From Mycobacterium decipiens (GTDB lineage: Bacteria > Actinomycetota > Actinomycetes > Mycobacteriales > Mycobacteriaceae), in assembly GCF_963853665.1 (NCBI RefSeq), contig NZ_OY970459.1, positions 4,154,001-4,218,000 on the forward strand: 64,000 nucleotides of DNA. The letters are read 5' to 3'. Positions 31,201 to 43,531 of this stretch are shown piece by piece. The translations under genes and the position numbers were made by a program. The notes beneath the pieces were generated by a model. That model had not been told where the DNA came from, ran no database searches, and worked only from the letters and a program-made list of their open reading frames with translations. Position 1 is the first letter of the stretch, and each line of letters begins with the position of its first letter.

Positions 31201-31841
31201 AGAAGAACCTCTCAATCCGCAACCGGAGATACGTCATTCAGCCCAGCTTCCACGTTGAAGAATTTTGCTGTTTCATTGGCAGGAGATATATGCACGGGGC
31301 GTGCAGCACCGAACCAGCGACGCCGGCCGCCGCCAAACCTTCCGGAACGACTCGCAGCGTCACTACTCACGCTCCTCCGGACCACCTACGAATTGCCATG
31401 TATGAGAACAAATGATCCACGAATCATTGTTGGTGTCAAATGTTGCGCATTACTACGGTTACGTAGGTGAAAGCGACGGCTCGGTAGGTTGTTCTGGCAC
31501 CATCTCGTTCGGCTAAACGTCCACTGCCGCCCCGCAAGGCCGTAACGCGGGCGCCGAGGCCGGCGCTGGAATAGGCCGAGAAGAACACGGCAGCAACAGA
31601 TTTCGACCGCTTATCGTCCGTTGCGCCGGTGCTTCGGCGTGCGTTGGGACGAGCGCCAAACTGCCCGATTTCCCCTCCGAGGTGCACATGCGCTACCCTG
31701 TCCGGGCGTCACGGCGAGGGTGGCTGACCGTCTCGACACGCTTCCAGAGACTTCCAGCGCACCGTTATCGACGGAGACCGACTTCGCTGTCGCGATCCTG
31801 GCCGTGCCCCCAACGAGGTAGGAAGCACACAGGAGCGACAC
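31201..31841. other. Gene-free gap of about 640 bases between SARP and rplY
   Basis: I find no supportable gene. The first half is lower in GC, continuous with the SARP gene; the second half has normal GC and contains only overlapping short frames without recognisable domains. The rplY ribosome-binding site (ACAGGAGCG) ends it. The SARP promoter must lie within the AT-rich part near 31220-31450. Confidence 0.5.
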
Positions 31842-32522
31842 ATGGCTAAGTCTGCAGGGTCTTCAGGTTCGGCGAGCAACCAGCTCAAGGTCACGGTGCG
31901 TGCCGAGACCGGTAAGGGCGCGTCTCGGCGGGCCCGGCGCGAGGGCAAGATTCCTGCCGTCCTGTACGGCCACGGTGCCGATCCACAGCACCTGGAGCTG
32001 CCCGGACACGACTACGCGGCCGTGCTGCGGCATTCCGGCACCAACGCGGTGCTGACCCTGGACATCGCCGGTGAAGAACAGCTGGCACTGACCAAGGCAC
32101 TCCACATCCATCCGATCCGCCGCACCATCCAGCACGCCGACCTCCTGGTCATCCGTCGCGGCGAGAAGGTCGTCGTCGAGGTCAACGTGGTGGTCGACGG
32201 CGAGGCCGGACCCGACACCCTGGTCACCCAGGAGACCAACAGCATCGAGATCGAGGCCGAGGCGCTGTCGATTCCCGAGCAGTTGACCGTGTCCATTGCG
32301 GGCGCCGAGCCGGGCACCCAGTTCACCGCCGGTCAAATCACTCTGCCGGCGGGTGTCAACCTGATTTCCGACCCGGACTTGCTGGTGGTCAACGTGGTGA
32401 ACGCGCCGACCGCCGAAGAGCTCGAGGGCGAGGAAGCCGAGGCCGAAGAAGCGGAAGGGGCCGCCGCACCCGAAGAAGCCGCAGCAGCCGGCGAAGCCGC
32501 GGCCGCGGACGAGGCCGAGTAG
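31842..32522 (+). CDS. rplY: Ribosomal protein bL25, CTC form
   Basis: 5S-rRNA-binding ribosomal protein of the long CTC type (226 aa). The N-terminal L25 domain ([24 protein letters not shown]) binds 5S rRNA (segment cited by its start [14 protein letters not shown] and end IPAVLYG), the C-terminal TL5 beta domain spans about 105-190, and the tail is a run of Glu and Ala. ATG follows AGGAGCGACAC. Followed 12 bases later by pth, as in most actinobacteria. Confidence 0.96.
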   Translation: MAKSAGSSGSASNQLKVTVRAETGKGASRRARREGKIPAVLYGHGADPQHLELPGHDYAAVLRHSGTNAVLTLDIAGEEQLALTKALHIHPIRRTIQHADLLVIRRGEKVVVEVNVVVDGEAGPDTLVTQETNSIEIEAEALSIPEQLTVSIAGAEPGTQFTAGQITLPAGVNLISDPDLLVVNVVNAPTAEELEGEEAEAEEAEGAAAPEEAAAAGEAAAADEAE

Positions 32523-32534
32523 GCGGCACGCGAC

Positions 32535-33110
32535 GTGGCCGAACCGCTTCTGCTGGTCGGCCTGGGCAACCCGGGAGAAGGCTACGCGCGTACCCGGCAC
32601 AATCTCGGGTTCATGGTTGCCGACCTGCTCGCCGCGCGGCTTGGCTCGAAATTCAAGGCGCACAAGCGGTCCGGCGCCGAAATCATCACTGGCCGGTTGG
32701 CCGGGCGTTCGGTGCTGCTCGCCAAGCCGCGCTGCTATATGAACGAATCCGGGCGCCAGGTGGGGCCGCTGGCGAAGTTCTACTCGGTGCCGCCGGCCGA
32801 CATCGTCGTCATCCACGACGAGCTGGACCTCGAGTTTGGTCGCATCCGGCTCAAGCTGGGCGGGGGCGAAGGAGGCCACAACGGGGTGCGCTCGGTGGCA
32901 GCCTCGCTGGGTACCAAGGACTTTCAGCGGGTCCGGATCGGGATCGGTCGCCCGCCCGGACGCAAAGACCCCGCGGCGTTCGTGTTGGAGAACTTCACCG
33001 CAGCCGAGCGAGCCGAGGTTCCCACGATCTGTGAGCAGGCCGCCGATGCCACAGAAATGCTCGTCGAACTGGGACTGGAGCCCGCGCAGAACCGGGTCCA
33101 CGCCTGGTAG
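32535..33110 (+). CDS. pth: Peptidyl-tRNA hydrolase
   Basis: Recycles peptidyl-tRNA released from stalled ribosomes by cleaving the ester bond. Exactly 191 aa as in M. tuberculosis. Family residues are present: [17 protein letters not shown] with catalytic His22, [22 protein letters not shown] and [12 protein letters not shown]. The start is GTG, 12 bases after the rplY stop. Confidence 0.97.
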   Translation: MAEPLLLVGLGNPGEGYARTRHNLGFMVADLLAARLGSKFKAHKRSGAEIITGRLAGRSVLLAKPRCYMNESGRQVGPLAKFYSVPPADIVVIHDELDLEFGRIRLKLGGGEGGHNGVRSVAASLGTKDFQRVRIGIGRPPGRKDPAAFVLENFTAAERAEVPTICEQAADATEMLVELGLEPAQNRVHAW

Positions 33111-33205
33111 TCCCCGCCCGGGCCGCGAGGGCGCGTGTCTGTATGCCGACACGCCGCAAACCGTGGCAATCTGGGCGCGCTCGCGGCGGACCCGCGGCGA
33201 AATAC

Positions 33206-34840
33206 CTAGCTGACCAGGGTGACGGAGTTCGCCCGCCGCAGTTTGCCCGACGGTGTTTTCGGGATGGTCCCCGGACCGAGCACGACGACGTTGCGGGGCC
33301 GCACGTCAACCTCGGCGACCACCTCGTGGGCCACCTGGTGCTCGATGCGGCGCACCTCGGCGGGATCCTCGTAGGCGTTCGACTCGACAGCGACGGCGAA
33401 CGTCTCACGCGAATGTCCGGCGTCGATGCGCACCGCCACCGCACAACCCGGACGGACGCCTTCGACGCGGCCTGCCGCCCGCTCGATATCGGTCGGGTAG
33501 ATGTTCCGGCCGGCCATGATGATGACGTCCTTGACCCGGCCACACACCACGACGTGCCCGTTGTCCATCCGATAGCCGAGATCACCGGTGTCGTACCAGC
33601 CGTGGTCATCCTGGGCCGGAATGAAGCCGCCCATCGTGATGTAGCCCGGCGTGACCGACTCGCCGCGCAGCTCGATCACCCCGACACCCCTGGTCGGCAA
33701 TATGTTGCCGTCCTCGTCGACGATGCGCGCTTCGATGCCGTGCAACAGCGGCCCAAGCGAGGCCAGCCGACGGATGTTGCCTTTGCTGGCCGGCACCGCA
33801 CGGCGCAGGGCGGCCAGCAGGTCGGCGTCTACCTCGTCGACCACCAGGCCGGCACCACATTCGGAGAACGCCACCGCGAGGGTTATCTCGGCCATGCCGT
33901 AGGCCGGCAGGATCGCCTGCGGCTTGAGCCCGAACGGCGCGCCGGCATCGCAGAGATCCTCGACGTCGGCCGGCTCCACGGGCTCCGCACCGGACAGCGC
34001 GAAACGCAAGGTGGATAGGTCGAACTGGCCGGGCTTAGCCTGCTTGCGCAGGCGCTTGGCGAACAACGAGTAGGCGAAATTGGGCGCGGCCGTCATGGTG
34101 CCTTGGTATTTGTCGATCAGCTTGGCCCACAGCAGCGTGTCCCGCATGAAGTCCATCGGGGTGACCTTGACCAGCTCGCCGCCGAAATACATCGGCACCG
34201 TCAGGAAGCCAATCATGCCCATGTCGTGGAACAGCGGCAGCCAGCTGACCATCACGTCGGTGTGCTCGTCGTACTCGGCGCTGATGTACATCGCCTCGAG
34301 ATTGGCGAACAGGTTGCGGTGGGTGATTTGAACGGCCTTAGGCGACCCGGTCGAACCGGACGTCAACTGCATCAGCGCCAGATCGTCCTCACCGGTCTCG
34401 ACGGGGTCGATCGGATCCGACGCCAGCAGCTGCTCGACGGTCACCACCTTGATGCCGCGCTCCTCGAGCACCGGGGCCGCCGCCAGGAACGGATCGGAGA
34501 CGACGACCGCCTTCGCCTCGATCATCTCGATGACGGTCGTGGTGTCCTCGGCCCACAACTGCAGGTCGGTGCGCGGCGTGGGCTGATGCAGCATGGTCAG
34601 GCTGGCGCCGCGAATCCACAGGCCCTGGGCGACCGGCGCGATCTCCACCGGCGCTCCGGCCAGCACGCCGACCGCGTCGCCGTGGCCCACGCCGGCAGCG
34701 ACCAGCCCCCCGGCAATCCGGCGTGCCCGTTCATGCACCTCGCCCCAGGTGTGCCGGACCGGGGCGTGCGGCTCTCCCGTGACCATGCCCTTGGCGCTCT
34801 CGCGAGCATTCCGGAACATTTTCTCGGTAAACCTGCTCAC
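33206..34840 (-). CDS. pks16: Pks16, FadD-type acyl-AMP/acyl-CoA ligase
   Basis: Adenylate-forming enzyme of 544 aa, the same length as M. tuberculosis Rv1013. Despite its historic name it is not a polyketide synthase. AMP-binding motifs [18 protein letters not shown] (A3), [12 protein letters not shown] (A5), [23 protein letters not shown] (A7-A8; cited by YDTGDLGY and GRVKD) and the C-terminal Lys in [10 protein letters not shown] (A10) are intact, so it should activate a fatty acid by adenylation. It may pass the acyl group to CoA or a carrier protein. GTG start with GAGGAGG upstream overlaps the end of a small ORF. Confidence 0.93.
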   Translation of the reverse strand: MSRFTEKMFRNARESAKGMVTGEPHAPVRHTWGEVHERARRIAGGLVAAGVGHGDAVGVLAGAPVEIAPVAQGLWIRGASLTMLHQPTPRTDLQLWAEDTTTVIEMIEAKAVVVSDPFLAAAPVLEERGIKVVTVEQLLASDPIDPVETGEDDLALMQLTSGSTGSPKAVQITHRNLFANLEAMYISAEYDEHTDVMVSWLPLFHDMGMIGFLTVPMYFGGELVKVTPMDFMRDTLLWAKLIDKYQGTMTAAPNFAYSLFAKRLRKQAKPGQFDLSTLRFALSGAEPVEPADVEDLCDAGAPFGLKPQAILPAYGMAEITLAVAFSECGAGLVVDEVDADLLAALRRAVPASKGNIRRLASLGPLLHGIEARIVDEDGNILPTRGVGVIELRGESVTPGYITMGGFIPAQDDHGWYDTGDLGYRMDNGHVVVCGRVKDVIIMAGRNIYPTDIERAAGRVEGVRPGCAVAVRIDAGHSRETFAVAVESNAYEDPAEVRRIEHQVAHEVVAEVDVRPRNVVVLGPGTIPKTPSGKLRRANSVTLVS

Positions 34841-35091
34841 GAAATCCTCCTCGGCTTCGGTGCTTTCCCCAAGGTCCGGGCTCTCATGTTCCGCCTGCGC
34901 AACACCACATCACGGCAGGCACGCGCACACAGTTGGGGAGCGGATAGGTCTCGAATCAGCAATGAACCGGCCACACCGCGTCGGGTCGTGGGATCGGCGA
35001 GCCCCAGCTCGACGTTGGGATTCCTCGGTCGCCCACCGGGATGTCCGGCGGACGAGGGAATCGCGTGCTCTTGCTCATCGCTGGTCGTCAC
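34837..35091 (-). CDS. Small hypothetical protein coupled to pks16 (position of Rv1012)
   Basis: An 84-codon frame from a GTG at 35091 ends with a stop overlapping the pks16 GTG by 4 bases, the arrangement of a coupled operon gene. It occupies the place of the small unknown gene Rv1012 of M. tuberculosis. The product is basic and Pro/Gly-rich in its first half ([18 protein letters not shown]), with no domain I recognise. A GATAAT-like -10 is just upstream. The coding call is uncertain. Confidence 0.42.
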   Translation of the reverse strand: MTTSDEQEHAIPSSAGHPGGRPRNPNVELGLADPTTRRGVAGSLLIRDLSAPQLCARACRDVVLRRRNMRARTLGKAPKPRRIS

Positions 35092-35174
35092 CGCGAATTA
35101 TCTTAGGCATCTCTTAAGTAGCTGCCAAACGGTGACGCGATTTGAGGCTGATGTCACACCCGGGTGACCGAGGA

Positions 35175-36143
35175 TCACCCGCCTGACGGGGGCGTTGCAG
35201 GCGCCGGGACGACGCGGGCCCCGGGTACCGGTCCGCTGGCGACCCGCACGGTGCGGCAGACGCCCGCCCCGGACAGCTGCGCGCCGACGTCGATCGCCGA
35301 GGTCGCCGAGGCGCACAGGAAGGCGCACGTGGGACCCGATCCGGACACGATGCCCGCCAGCGCACCGGCCTCCACACCGGCGCGCAACGCACGCCGCAGC
35401 GCCGGGTCCAGGCTCACCGCCGCCGCCTGCATTTCATTGCCCAGTAGCGGCGCCAGCCGATCCGGATCACCCGCGGCCAGGGCCGCCAGCACCGGTCCGG
35501 GTTCACCAAGCCGGGGTGGATCTCCCACCTCCCTGAGCCGGTCGAGCTCGGTGTACACCACGGCGGTGGGCAGCCCACTGTCGGCGAACGCCAGCACCCA
35601 GTGGAAGGTGTTCCGGGACAACACGGTGGCCAGCTCCTCCCCACGACCGGTCCCCAGCGCGGTACCACCATGCAATGCGAACGGCACATCGCTGCCCAGC
35701 CGCGCAGCGAGCATGCGCAGGTCGCGCCTCGGCACATTGAGTTCCCACAGCGAGTTCATCGCTACCAGGACCGCCGCCGCGTCCGCGCTGCCACCCGCCA
35801 TGCCGCCGGCAACCGGAATCGATTTGTCGATCATGATCGACACGTCCGGCGCCCGGCCGACGTGTTCGGCCATCAGTTCGGCCGCCCGCCAAGCGAGATT
35901 GCGTTCGTCGGTGGGCAACTCGTCGGCCCCCTCGCCGACCAACTCGAGTGAGAGCACATCGGCGTTGCGTACGGTCACCTCGTCGACCAACGAGACAGCA
36001 TGAAACACCGTGGTCAGCTCGTGATATCCGTCCTCGCGGCGATCACCGACCGCCAGATAGAGGTTGACCTTTCCGGGCACGTGAACGGTGACCGACCCGG
36101 TAGGCACCCACAGTTCAGCGGTGTTGCCATCAGATGCGGACAC
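35175..36143 (-). CDS. ispE: IspE, 4-diphosphocytidyl-2-C-methylerythritol kinase
   Basis: GHMP-family kinase of the non-mevalonate isoprenoid pathway. Visible are the substrate region [20 protein letters not shown], the ATP loop [17 protein letters not shown] and the C-terminal [17 protein letters not shown]. The 322-aa reading starts at GTG 36143. A GTG at 36107 would correspond to the M. tuberculosis start (306-aa protein), and neither has a good ribosome-binding site. Fourth gene of the tatD-rpfB-ksgA-ispE order typical for mycobacteria. Confidence 0.95.
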   Translation of the reverse strand: MSASDGNTAELWVPTGSVTVHVPGKVNLYLAVGDRREDGYHELTTVFHAVSLVDEVTVRNADVLSLELVGEGADELPTDERNLAWRAAELMAEHVGRAPDVSIMIDKSIPVAGGMAGGSADAAAVLVAMNSLWELNVPRRDLRMLAARLGSDVPFALHGGTALGTGRGEELATVLSRNTFHWVLAFADSGLPTAVVYTELDRLREVGDPPRLGEPGPVLAALAAGDPDRLAPLLGNEMQAAAVSLDPALRRALRAGVEAGALAGIVSGSGPTCAFLCASATSAIDVGAQLSGAGVCRTVRVASGPVPGARVVPAPATPPSGG

Positions 36144-36201
36144 CGCAGCAGACTATCGCTGTGGCCGACCAACCACACACGGACGGCGTCCCGATTACCG
36201 G

Positions 36202-38345
<2,144 letters not shown>

Positions 38346-38417
38346 TCACAAGACGGTAACGAACTGGCCAATGTTGAGCAACTCCGACACAAGGATGTTA
38401 TAGGCAGTTCGGAGCAC

Positions 38418-39278
38418 TCACTCAGGAACCTGCCCCAGCCGGTAGGCCCGGCTAGCGTTGCTCGTGGTGATTCGCGCCACTTCGTCGGGGCGGCGATTGA
38501 CCAGTTCAGCCAGCGCCCGCACAGTATACGGCAGGCAGTAGGGTTCGTTCGCTAGGCCCCGGTAGGGATGCGGGGTCAAAAAGGGTGCGTCGGTTTCTAC
38601 CAGCAGCTCGTCCACCCCCACCAGCGCAACGGCCTCGCGTAGGTCACGGGCGTTACGGAAGCTCACGGTCCCGGACAGGCTCAGCAGCCATCCGGCGTCC
38701 ACACACGCGCGGGCCATCGCCGTGTCCGACGAGAAGCAGTGAAAGATCACGGTGTCGGGCGCGCCCTCGGCCCGCAGCACGTCGAGCACATCATGGTCGG
38801 CCTGACGATTGTGGATCATCAACGGTTTGCCGGTCCGCTTGGCCAGGTCTATATGCCACGCAAAGGCCTCCCGCTGGACGTCGGGGTCCGCACAGCCCTG
38901 AAGGCGACCGGGCCAATACCTATCCACTCCGGTCTCACCGATGGCCACCACCCGCGGATGGGCCGCCAATCGCTCGAGTTCGGCACGGGCACCGTCGGTG
39001 AGCGCATCCGCGCGGGTTGGGTGCAATGCCACCGCGGCATAGACCCGCCGATCCCACTCGGCGGCACGGGTAACCCAGCGCGCCGAATCCAGATCGTCGG
39101 CGATGGTGACCACGGCCCTCACCCCGACCGCCGCGGCGCGGTCGACGATGGCTCGCACCCCATCGGCATCGGCGGCGCCGCACGCGTCGAGGTGGGTGTG
39201 GGCATCGATCAACGGCGCCAGGGGTTCCGGAGCGGGCGGCGCTTCCCGTCTGACTGGGCGGTCGGAGCTCACGCGCAC
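38418..39278 (-). CDS. tatD: TatD-family metal-dependent DNase
   Basis: TIM-barrel amidohydrolase-superfamily nuclease, 286 aa. Metal ligands are seen in LIDAHTHLDACG, VAIGETGVDRYWP, LMIHNRQADHD, FHCFSSD and VETDAPFLTPHPYRG. TatD enzymes act in DNA repair and turnover. M. tuberculosis Rv1008 is shorter at the N-terminus (264 aa), so an internal start is possible. Divergent from metS with only 19 bases between the start codons. Confidence 0.94.
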   Translation of the reverse strand: MRVSSDRPVRREAPPAPEPLAPLIDAHTHLDACGAADADGVRAIVDRAAAVGVRAVVTIADDLDSARWVTRAAEWDRRVYAAVALHPTRADALTDGARAELERLAAHPRVVAIGETGVDRYWPGRLQGCADPDVQREAFAWHIDLAKRTGKPLMIHNRQADHDVLDVLRAEGAPDTVIFHCFSSDTAMARACVDAGWLLSLSGTVSFRNARDLREAVALVGVDELLVETDAPFLTPHPYRGLANEPYCLPYTVRALAELVNRRPDEVARITTSNASRAYRLGQVPE

Positions 39279-39297
39279 ACAATAGGGTGATGTCCCA

Positions 39298-40851
39298 ATG
39301 AAGCCCTATTACGTCACCACCGCGATCGCGTATCCCAACGCGGCGCCGCACGTGGGTCACGCCTACGAATACATCGCCACCGACGCGATTGCCCGGTTCA
39401 AACGGCTCGACGGCTTCGATGTGCGCTTCCTGACCGGAACCGACGAGCACGGCCTGAAGGTCGCGCAAGCCGCCGCGGCGGCGGGCGTACCCACCGCGGC
39501 GCTTGCCCGGCGCAACTCCGACGTGTTTCAACGCATGCAGGAGGCGCTGAACATCTCCTTCGACCGGTTCATCCGCACCACGGATGCCGACCACCACGAA
39601 GCGTCCAAGGAAATCTGGCGGCGGATGTCCGCTGCCGGCGACATCTATCTGGACAACTATTCCGGGTGGTACTCGGTGCGCGACGAGCGATTCTTCGTCG
39701 AATCGGAGACCCAACTCGTAAACGGCACCCGCATCACGGTTGAGACCGGCACGCCGGTGACCTGGACCGAGGAGCAGACCTACTTCTTCCGGCTGTCGGC
39801 CTATGCAGACAAGCTGCTGGCCCACTACGACGCCAACCCCGGTTTCATCGCACCCGAGACGCGGCGCAACGAAGTGATCAGCTTTGTCTCCGGCGGGCTG
39901 GACGACCTGTCGATCTCGCGCACCTCGTTCGACTGGGGGGTGCAGGTGCCCGACCACCCCGACCATGTCATGTACGTCTGGGTCGATGCGCTGACCAACT
40001 ATCTGACCGGTGCGGGCTTCCCGGATACCGACTCGGATTTGTTCGGCCGCTACTGGCCCGCCGATCTGCACATGATCGGCAAGGACATCATCAGGTTTCA
40101 TGCGGTCTACTGGCCGGCGTTTCTGATGTCAGCTGGAATCGAGCTGCCGCGAAGGGTTTTCGCGCACGGGTTCTTGCACAACCGCGGCGAGAAGATGAGC
40201 AAATCGGTGGGCAACATCATCGACCCGGTAGCCCTGGCGGAAACGTTCGGGGTAGACCAGGTCCGCTACTTTCTCTTGCGTGAGGTCCCGTTCGGCCAGG
40301 ACGGCAGCTACAGCCCGGAGGCCATCATCACGCGGATCAACACCGATCTGGCCAACGAGCTGGGCAACCTGGCCCAACGTTCGTTGTCGATGGTGGCCAA
40401 GAACCTCGACGGGGTGTTACCCGCCCCCGGTGAGTTCTCCGACGCCGACACCGCACTGCTGGCCACGGCGGACGGCTTGTTGGAGCGAGCGCGTGCCCAC
40501 TTCGACGCACAGGCGATGCATCTGGCCCTAGAGGCGATCTGGCTGATGCTCGGCGAAGCGAATAGATACTTTTCCGCGCAGCAGCCGTGGGTGCTGCGCA
40601 AGAGCGAGTCCGCTCAGGACCGGGCCCGGTTCGGCACCACGCTGTATGTCACCTGTGAGGTCGTCCGCATCGCGGCACTGCTGGTCCAGCCGGTGATGCC
40701 GGAGTCGGCCGGTAAGATCTTGGACCTGCTCGGCCAGGCCGCAGACCAGCGGTCGTTCACCGCCGTAGGGGTTCGGCTGGCCCCCGGCACGGCGCTACCG
40801 CCGCCGACGGGAGTGTTTCCCCGCTACCAGCCGCAGCCCGAAGCTAGCTGA
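39298..40851 (+). CDS. metG: Methionyl-tRNA synthetase
   Basis: Class I aminoacyl-tRNA synthetase, 517 aa (M. tuberculosis MetS 519 aa). The HIGH-type motif is PHVGHAYEY near the N-terminus, the KMSKS loop is EKMSKSVGN near residue 300, and the anticodon-binding helical domain follows. It lacks the C-terminal tRNA-binding extension of E. coli MetG. This is the last gene in the stretch colinear with M. tuberculosis. Confidence 0.97.
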   Translation: MKPYYVTTAIAYPNAAPHVGHAYEYIATDAIARFKRLDGFDVRFLTGTDEHGLKVAQAAAAAGVPTAALARRNSDVFQRMQEALNISFDRFIRTTDADHHEASKEIWRRMSAAGDIYLDNYSGWYSVRDERFFVESETQLVNGTRITVETGTPVTWTEEQTYFFRLSAYADKLLAHYDANPGFIAPETRRNEVISFVSGGLDDLSISRTSFDWGVQVPDHPDHVMYVWVDALTNYLTGAGFPDTDSDLFGRYWPADLHMIGKDIIRFHAVYWPAFLMSAGIELPRRVFAHGFLHNRGEKMSKSVGNIIDPVALAETFGVDQVRYFLLREVPFGQDGSYSPEAIITRINTDLANELGNLAQRSLSMVAKNLDGVLPAPGEFSDADTALLATADGLLERARAHFDAQAMHLALEAIWLMLGEANRYFSAQQPWVLRKSESAQDRARFGTTLYVTCEVVRIAALLVQPVMPESAGKILDLLGQAADQRSFTAVGVRLAPGTALPPPTGVFPRYQPQPEAS

Positions 40852-40969
40852 ATTTCAGTTACGTTGCACCGCATGCGAATTCAGCAGCTGTGGGCGAGAA
40901 CGGGCTGCGGGTAGCGGCGTTTGGGCCAAAAGCCCTGGCTCAACTGCTGTCATACGCCATAATCGGCCT

Positions 40970-41371
40970 GTGGAGCGGCGACGGAACCGGCATACCAGCC
41001 AATCTCCGTTGACCTCCTTGGAACAGTTGCCCGCGCTGGTCGTGCTCGAGCGGATCCCGATCCCCGTCCTGGCTATCGGACACGACGGCAGCATCTTGTT
41101 CACCAACTCCGCGTTTGCCGAGATGGTGGGCTGGGAACCGGACGAGATCTTGTCGCGGAGATTTCATGAGATCTTCCGCAAGGCGCCGATCTCGGAATCG
41201 CTGCTGTCGGCGGTCCACACCCTGGCCAACATGGTCGTCGAATTGGCGCACCAGGACGGTTCGGTGGTGCGCGCGATGATGAGCAGGTCGGCGGCGATGC
41301 GGGCCGACGACCAATTTGCCCTCGCCACGTTCCAGGACCTGACCGAACAACTCTGGGAGGACGAACGCTAG
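40970..41371 (+). CDS. Single-domain PAS sensor protein
   Basis: A 133-aa cytoplasmic protein that is essentially one PAS domain: LERIPIPVLAIGHDGSILFTNSAFAEMVGW and QDGSVVRAMMSRSAAM (first segment cited for its start LERIPIPVLAIG and its end FAEMVGW). No output domain is attached, so it would act through a partner protein. The GTG start lacks a strong ribosome-binding site. Its stop overlaps by 4 bases with the stop of the convergent TetR gene. Confidence 0.8.
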   Translation: MERRRNRHTSQSPLTSLEQLPALVVLERIPIPVLAIGHDGSILFTNSAFAEMVGWEPDEILSRRFHEIFRKAPISESLLSAVHTLANMVVELAHQDGSVVRAMMSRSAAMRADDQFALATFQDLTEQLWEDER

Positions 41372-42078
41372 GGCACCGGCAATTCCGGCGCTACGGCGGT
41401 GTCGCCGGCCGGAACCGGGGCATGGCGGATCGCCTCACGGGCCAGGAACTGCCGGAAGTACGGCAACGACGCCTCGGATGCGATAGTGGGCAGCAGAAGT
41501 TCCCAGATTCGGCTCAATCGCCCGCTGATATCTCCGACCAGGCCTTCGCTGCCGCCTTGTGCACGCATGGCGTTGGACAGCAGCCGCGTTCCGATCATCG
41601 CGGCGACGATCCACTCGCTGACCAATTCCGGATCGACGTCGTTGCGCAGGTCTCCTTGGGCGATCGCCCGCCGCGCTTCGGTGGCCATCTCACCAACCCA
41701 GCATGCGCAGAAGCGCTCCGCCGCCGCATTGAATCCGGCTAGGGCCGCGGTCAATTGCTCGGCCGCATGTGCCATCTTTTCCGAACGGAGCAGCTTGGCG
41801 ACCGCAAAGGTGCCGTGGATCAGGTTCTCCAGTGCCGGCGAGGCCGTCCCGCACACACCGCGAAAGGCGCCGACGACTAGGTCCGACCCCTCGTCGATGA
41901 TGGCCGAGGCCAGCGCTTCCTTCGAATCGAAGTGGTGGTACAGCGCCCCCTTCGTCATGCCCGTCCGGTCGATAATCGTGCCCCACCCCGCGGCCGGATA
42001 GCCGACCTCGCCGAACACCTCAATCGCGGCGTCGAGAATCTTTCGCCGGGTTAGTTCGGATCGAACCTGGCGCGCCAA
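41368..42078 (-). CDS. TetR-family regulator resembling gamma-butyrolactone receptors
   Basis: A 236-aa protein whose N-terminus, MARQVRSELTRRKIL, and HTH, IDRTGMTKGALYHHFDSKEAL, are very like ArpA/ScbR/CprB receptors of Streptomyces, which bind gamma-butyrolactone signals and release DNA. The ligand domain ends with a Pro-rich tail. The start is TTG 42078 with GGGAGG upstream. A second regulator of the same type lies 150 bases upstream in the same direction. No AfsA-type butyrolactone synthase is in the window, so the ligand is unknown. Confidence 0.87.
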   Translation of the reverse strand: MARQVRSELTRRKILDAAIEVFGEVGYPAAGWGTIIDRTGMTKGALYHHFDSKEALASAIIDEGSDLVVGAFRGVCGTASPALENLIHGTFAVAKLLRSEKMAHAAEQLTAALAGFNAAAERFCACWVGEMATEARRAIAQGDLRNDVDPELVSEWIVAAMIGTRLLSNAMRAQGGSEGLVGDISGRLSRIWELLLPTIASEASLPYFRQFLAREAIRHAPVPAGDTAVAPELPVP

Positions 42079-42229
42079 AGCGTCCGCACCTCCCCAGTTC
42101 AGTCGCCGTTCAGCCGATCAGCCCGGACTCCCGGCCCCCGCGTGTCAAAATAGCTGGTCAGGGCATCAAGCCTAACAGCTGTGTGCCAGGACACGTGCGA
42201 GCGTGCGCCCCGGTTCTGCCCGGTCGGAC

Positions 42230-42925
42230 TCAGCCGGTTTTCGCCCGGGTCGTGGTGGCGCTGATCGCAAGCGCTGTGCGTCGCCTGATGAACTGCGCGA
42301 AATAGTCGAAGCGGTCCGGTTGCAAGATGCCGGACAGCACGGGAGTCCAGCTCTTCTCCAGATCGAGCAGAAACCGCTCTGGCTCATCCAGATCGCTGGT
42401 TTGCCGCAGACCCAAATACATCGACACGATGAGGCGTCCGACGTCGGGTGGATCGATTCGTTCGATGACGTCACCCTCGGCGATCGCCCGCCGGATTACC
42501 CTGGCCAGGCTGTCCATCCACCCGCCCAGCAGTCGCGCCTGTAGCCCTTCGGCCCGCCCCACCGAGCCGAGCAAATGCAGCGCCGCCCGGGCCATGTCCT
42601 GGCTGATGTCCCGAACGGCAATCAGGTAGCAGAAGTCGATCAGGGTTTCCAGGCCCGAAAGCTCTCTGGCAAGCAGTTCTTGGACGGCCGCGGTTGTCGT
42701 GGTGGTGTGTTGTTCGATAATCGCCACCGCCAGCGCATGCTTGGACCGGAAGTGGAAATACATTGCGCCCTTGGTCAATTCGGCTTCGGCAAGTATGTCG
42801 TCGAGGCCGACGTCGTGGTAAGCCCGTCGGGCGAACTGATGCGCAGCGGACCGCAGGATCTGTTGACGTGTGGCATCTGCGCGTCCGTCGGCTGAGGCGG
42901 CTGTCATCTGACCCGACGAACTCAT
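42230..42925 (-). CDS. Second TetR-family regulator of gamma-butyrolactone-receptor type
   Basis: A 231-aa TetR protein from ATG 42925 (further upstream codons lack support). The HTH region ([37 protein letters not shown]) again resembles ScbR/ArpA-type receptors, and the rest is helical. It is read divergently from the PE gene, with a 286-base gap that could hold shared operators. Similar in size to but clearly different in sequence from the neighbouring TetR gene, so not a recent duplicate. Confidence 0.87.
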   Translation of the reverse strand: MSSSGQMTAASADGRADATRQQILRSAAHQFARRAYHDVGLDDILAEAELTKGAMYFHFRSKHALAVAIIEQHTTTTTAAVQELLARELSGLETLIDFCYLIAVRDISQDMARAALHLLGSVGRAEGLQARLLGGWMDSLARVIRRAIAEGDVIERIDPPDVGRLIVSMYLGLRQTSDLDEPERFLLDLEKSWTPVLSGILQPDRFDYFAQFIRRRTALAISATTTRAKTG

Positions 42926-43172
42926 GTCAGCCGTGCCGGGATGATCGCCTTCACGTTCGCGATGCCTTACTCGAGCAGGGTGGCCGGTTCGTCGGTACTG
43001 AGCACGCACCGGCCTGTCTCAGGCGGCATTTGCGCCGCTTCCGAGGCTAGCAGTCCGGCCGCGACCTGCAGTGATCCACGCCGCCGCGACGCGGACCAGA
43101 ATTGCAAATACTTGAGGTTGCCCATAATGCTTTATTCCATGCCAAAAGTATGTAGTATAGCCCTGCATGTGG

Positions 43173-43195
43173 GTCGGCGGTTTGCATACGCCGAC
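43173..43195. promoter_or_regulatory. Inverted repeat upstream of the PE gene
   Basis: GTCGGCG (43173-43179) and CGCCGAC (43189-43195) form perfect 7-bp arms around a 9-base spacer, 17 bases before the PE start codon and just before the ribosome-binding site. It could be an operator for one of the adjacent TetR proteins or a structure in the 5' leader. AT-rich DNA at 43125-43160 just upstream probably contains the promoter. Confidence 0.35.
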
Positions 43196-43211
43196 GGGTT
43201 AGGAGGGGCGC

Positions 43212-43511
43212 ATGTCGTTCGTGACCACACAGCCGGAAGCGCTCGCGGCCTCGGCTGGCACCCTGCAGGGCGTCGGCGCGGTGCTGCACGACGGGAACGC
43301 CGCCGCCGCGGCTCCCACCACCGGAGTGGTTCCCGCCGCTGCAGACGAAGTGTCGACGCTGACGGCGATGCAATTCGCCGCGCACGCCCGTATGTACCAG
43401 GCCGTGAGCGCCCAGGCCTCGGCGATTCACGACATGCTCGTCGACGTCTTGCGGGCCAGTGCCGGATCGTACGCCGCCACCGAGGCCGCCAACGCGGGCA
43501 CGGCCGGCTGA
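43212..43511 (+). CDS. PE-family protein
   Basis: A 99-aa protein made of just the PE domain: [20 protein letters not shown] with the Pro-Glu pair at residues 8-9, and the helical hairpin to about residue 95 with YAATEAANA near the end, containing a YxxxE export motif (Y-A-A-T-E). PE proteins pair with PPE partners and are exported by ESX systems. The start has TAGGAGGGG upstream. The PPE gene follows after 20 bases. Confidence 0.95.
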   Translation: MSFVTTQPEALAASAGTLQGVGAVLHDGNAAAAAPTTGVVPAAADEVSTLTAMQFAAHARMYQAVSAQASAIHDMLVDVLRASAGSYAATEAANAGTAG

Positions 43512-43531
43512 CCCGGGGGGGGTTCGCAGCA

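Noticed and set aside
31436..31687. A possible transposase remnant between the SARP gene and rplY
   Set aside because: The 83-codon minus frame shows no transposase motif, and no inverted terminal repeats were found around it.
40852..40969. Inverted repeat GCTGAATT/AATTCAGC after metS as a terminator
   Set aside because: The arms are 8 bp with a 23-base loop and low GC, too weak for a mycobacterial terminator.
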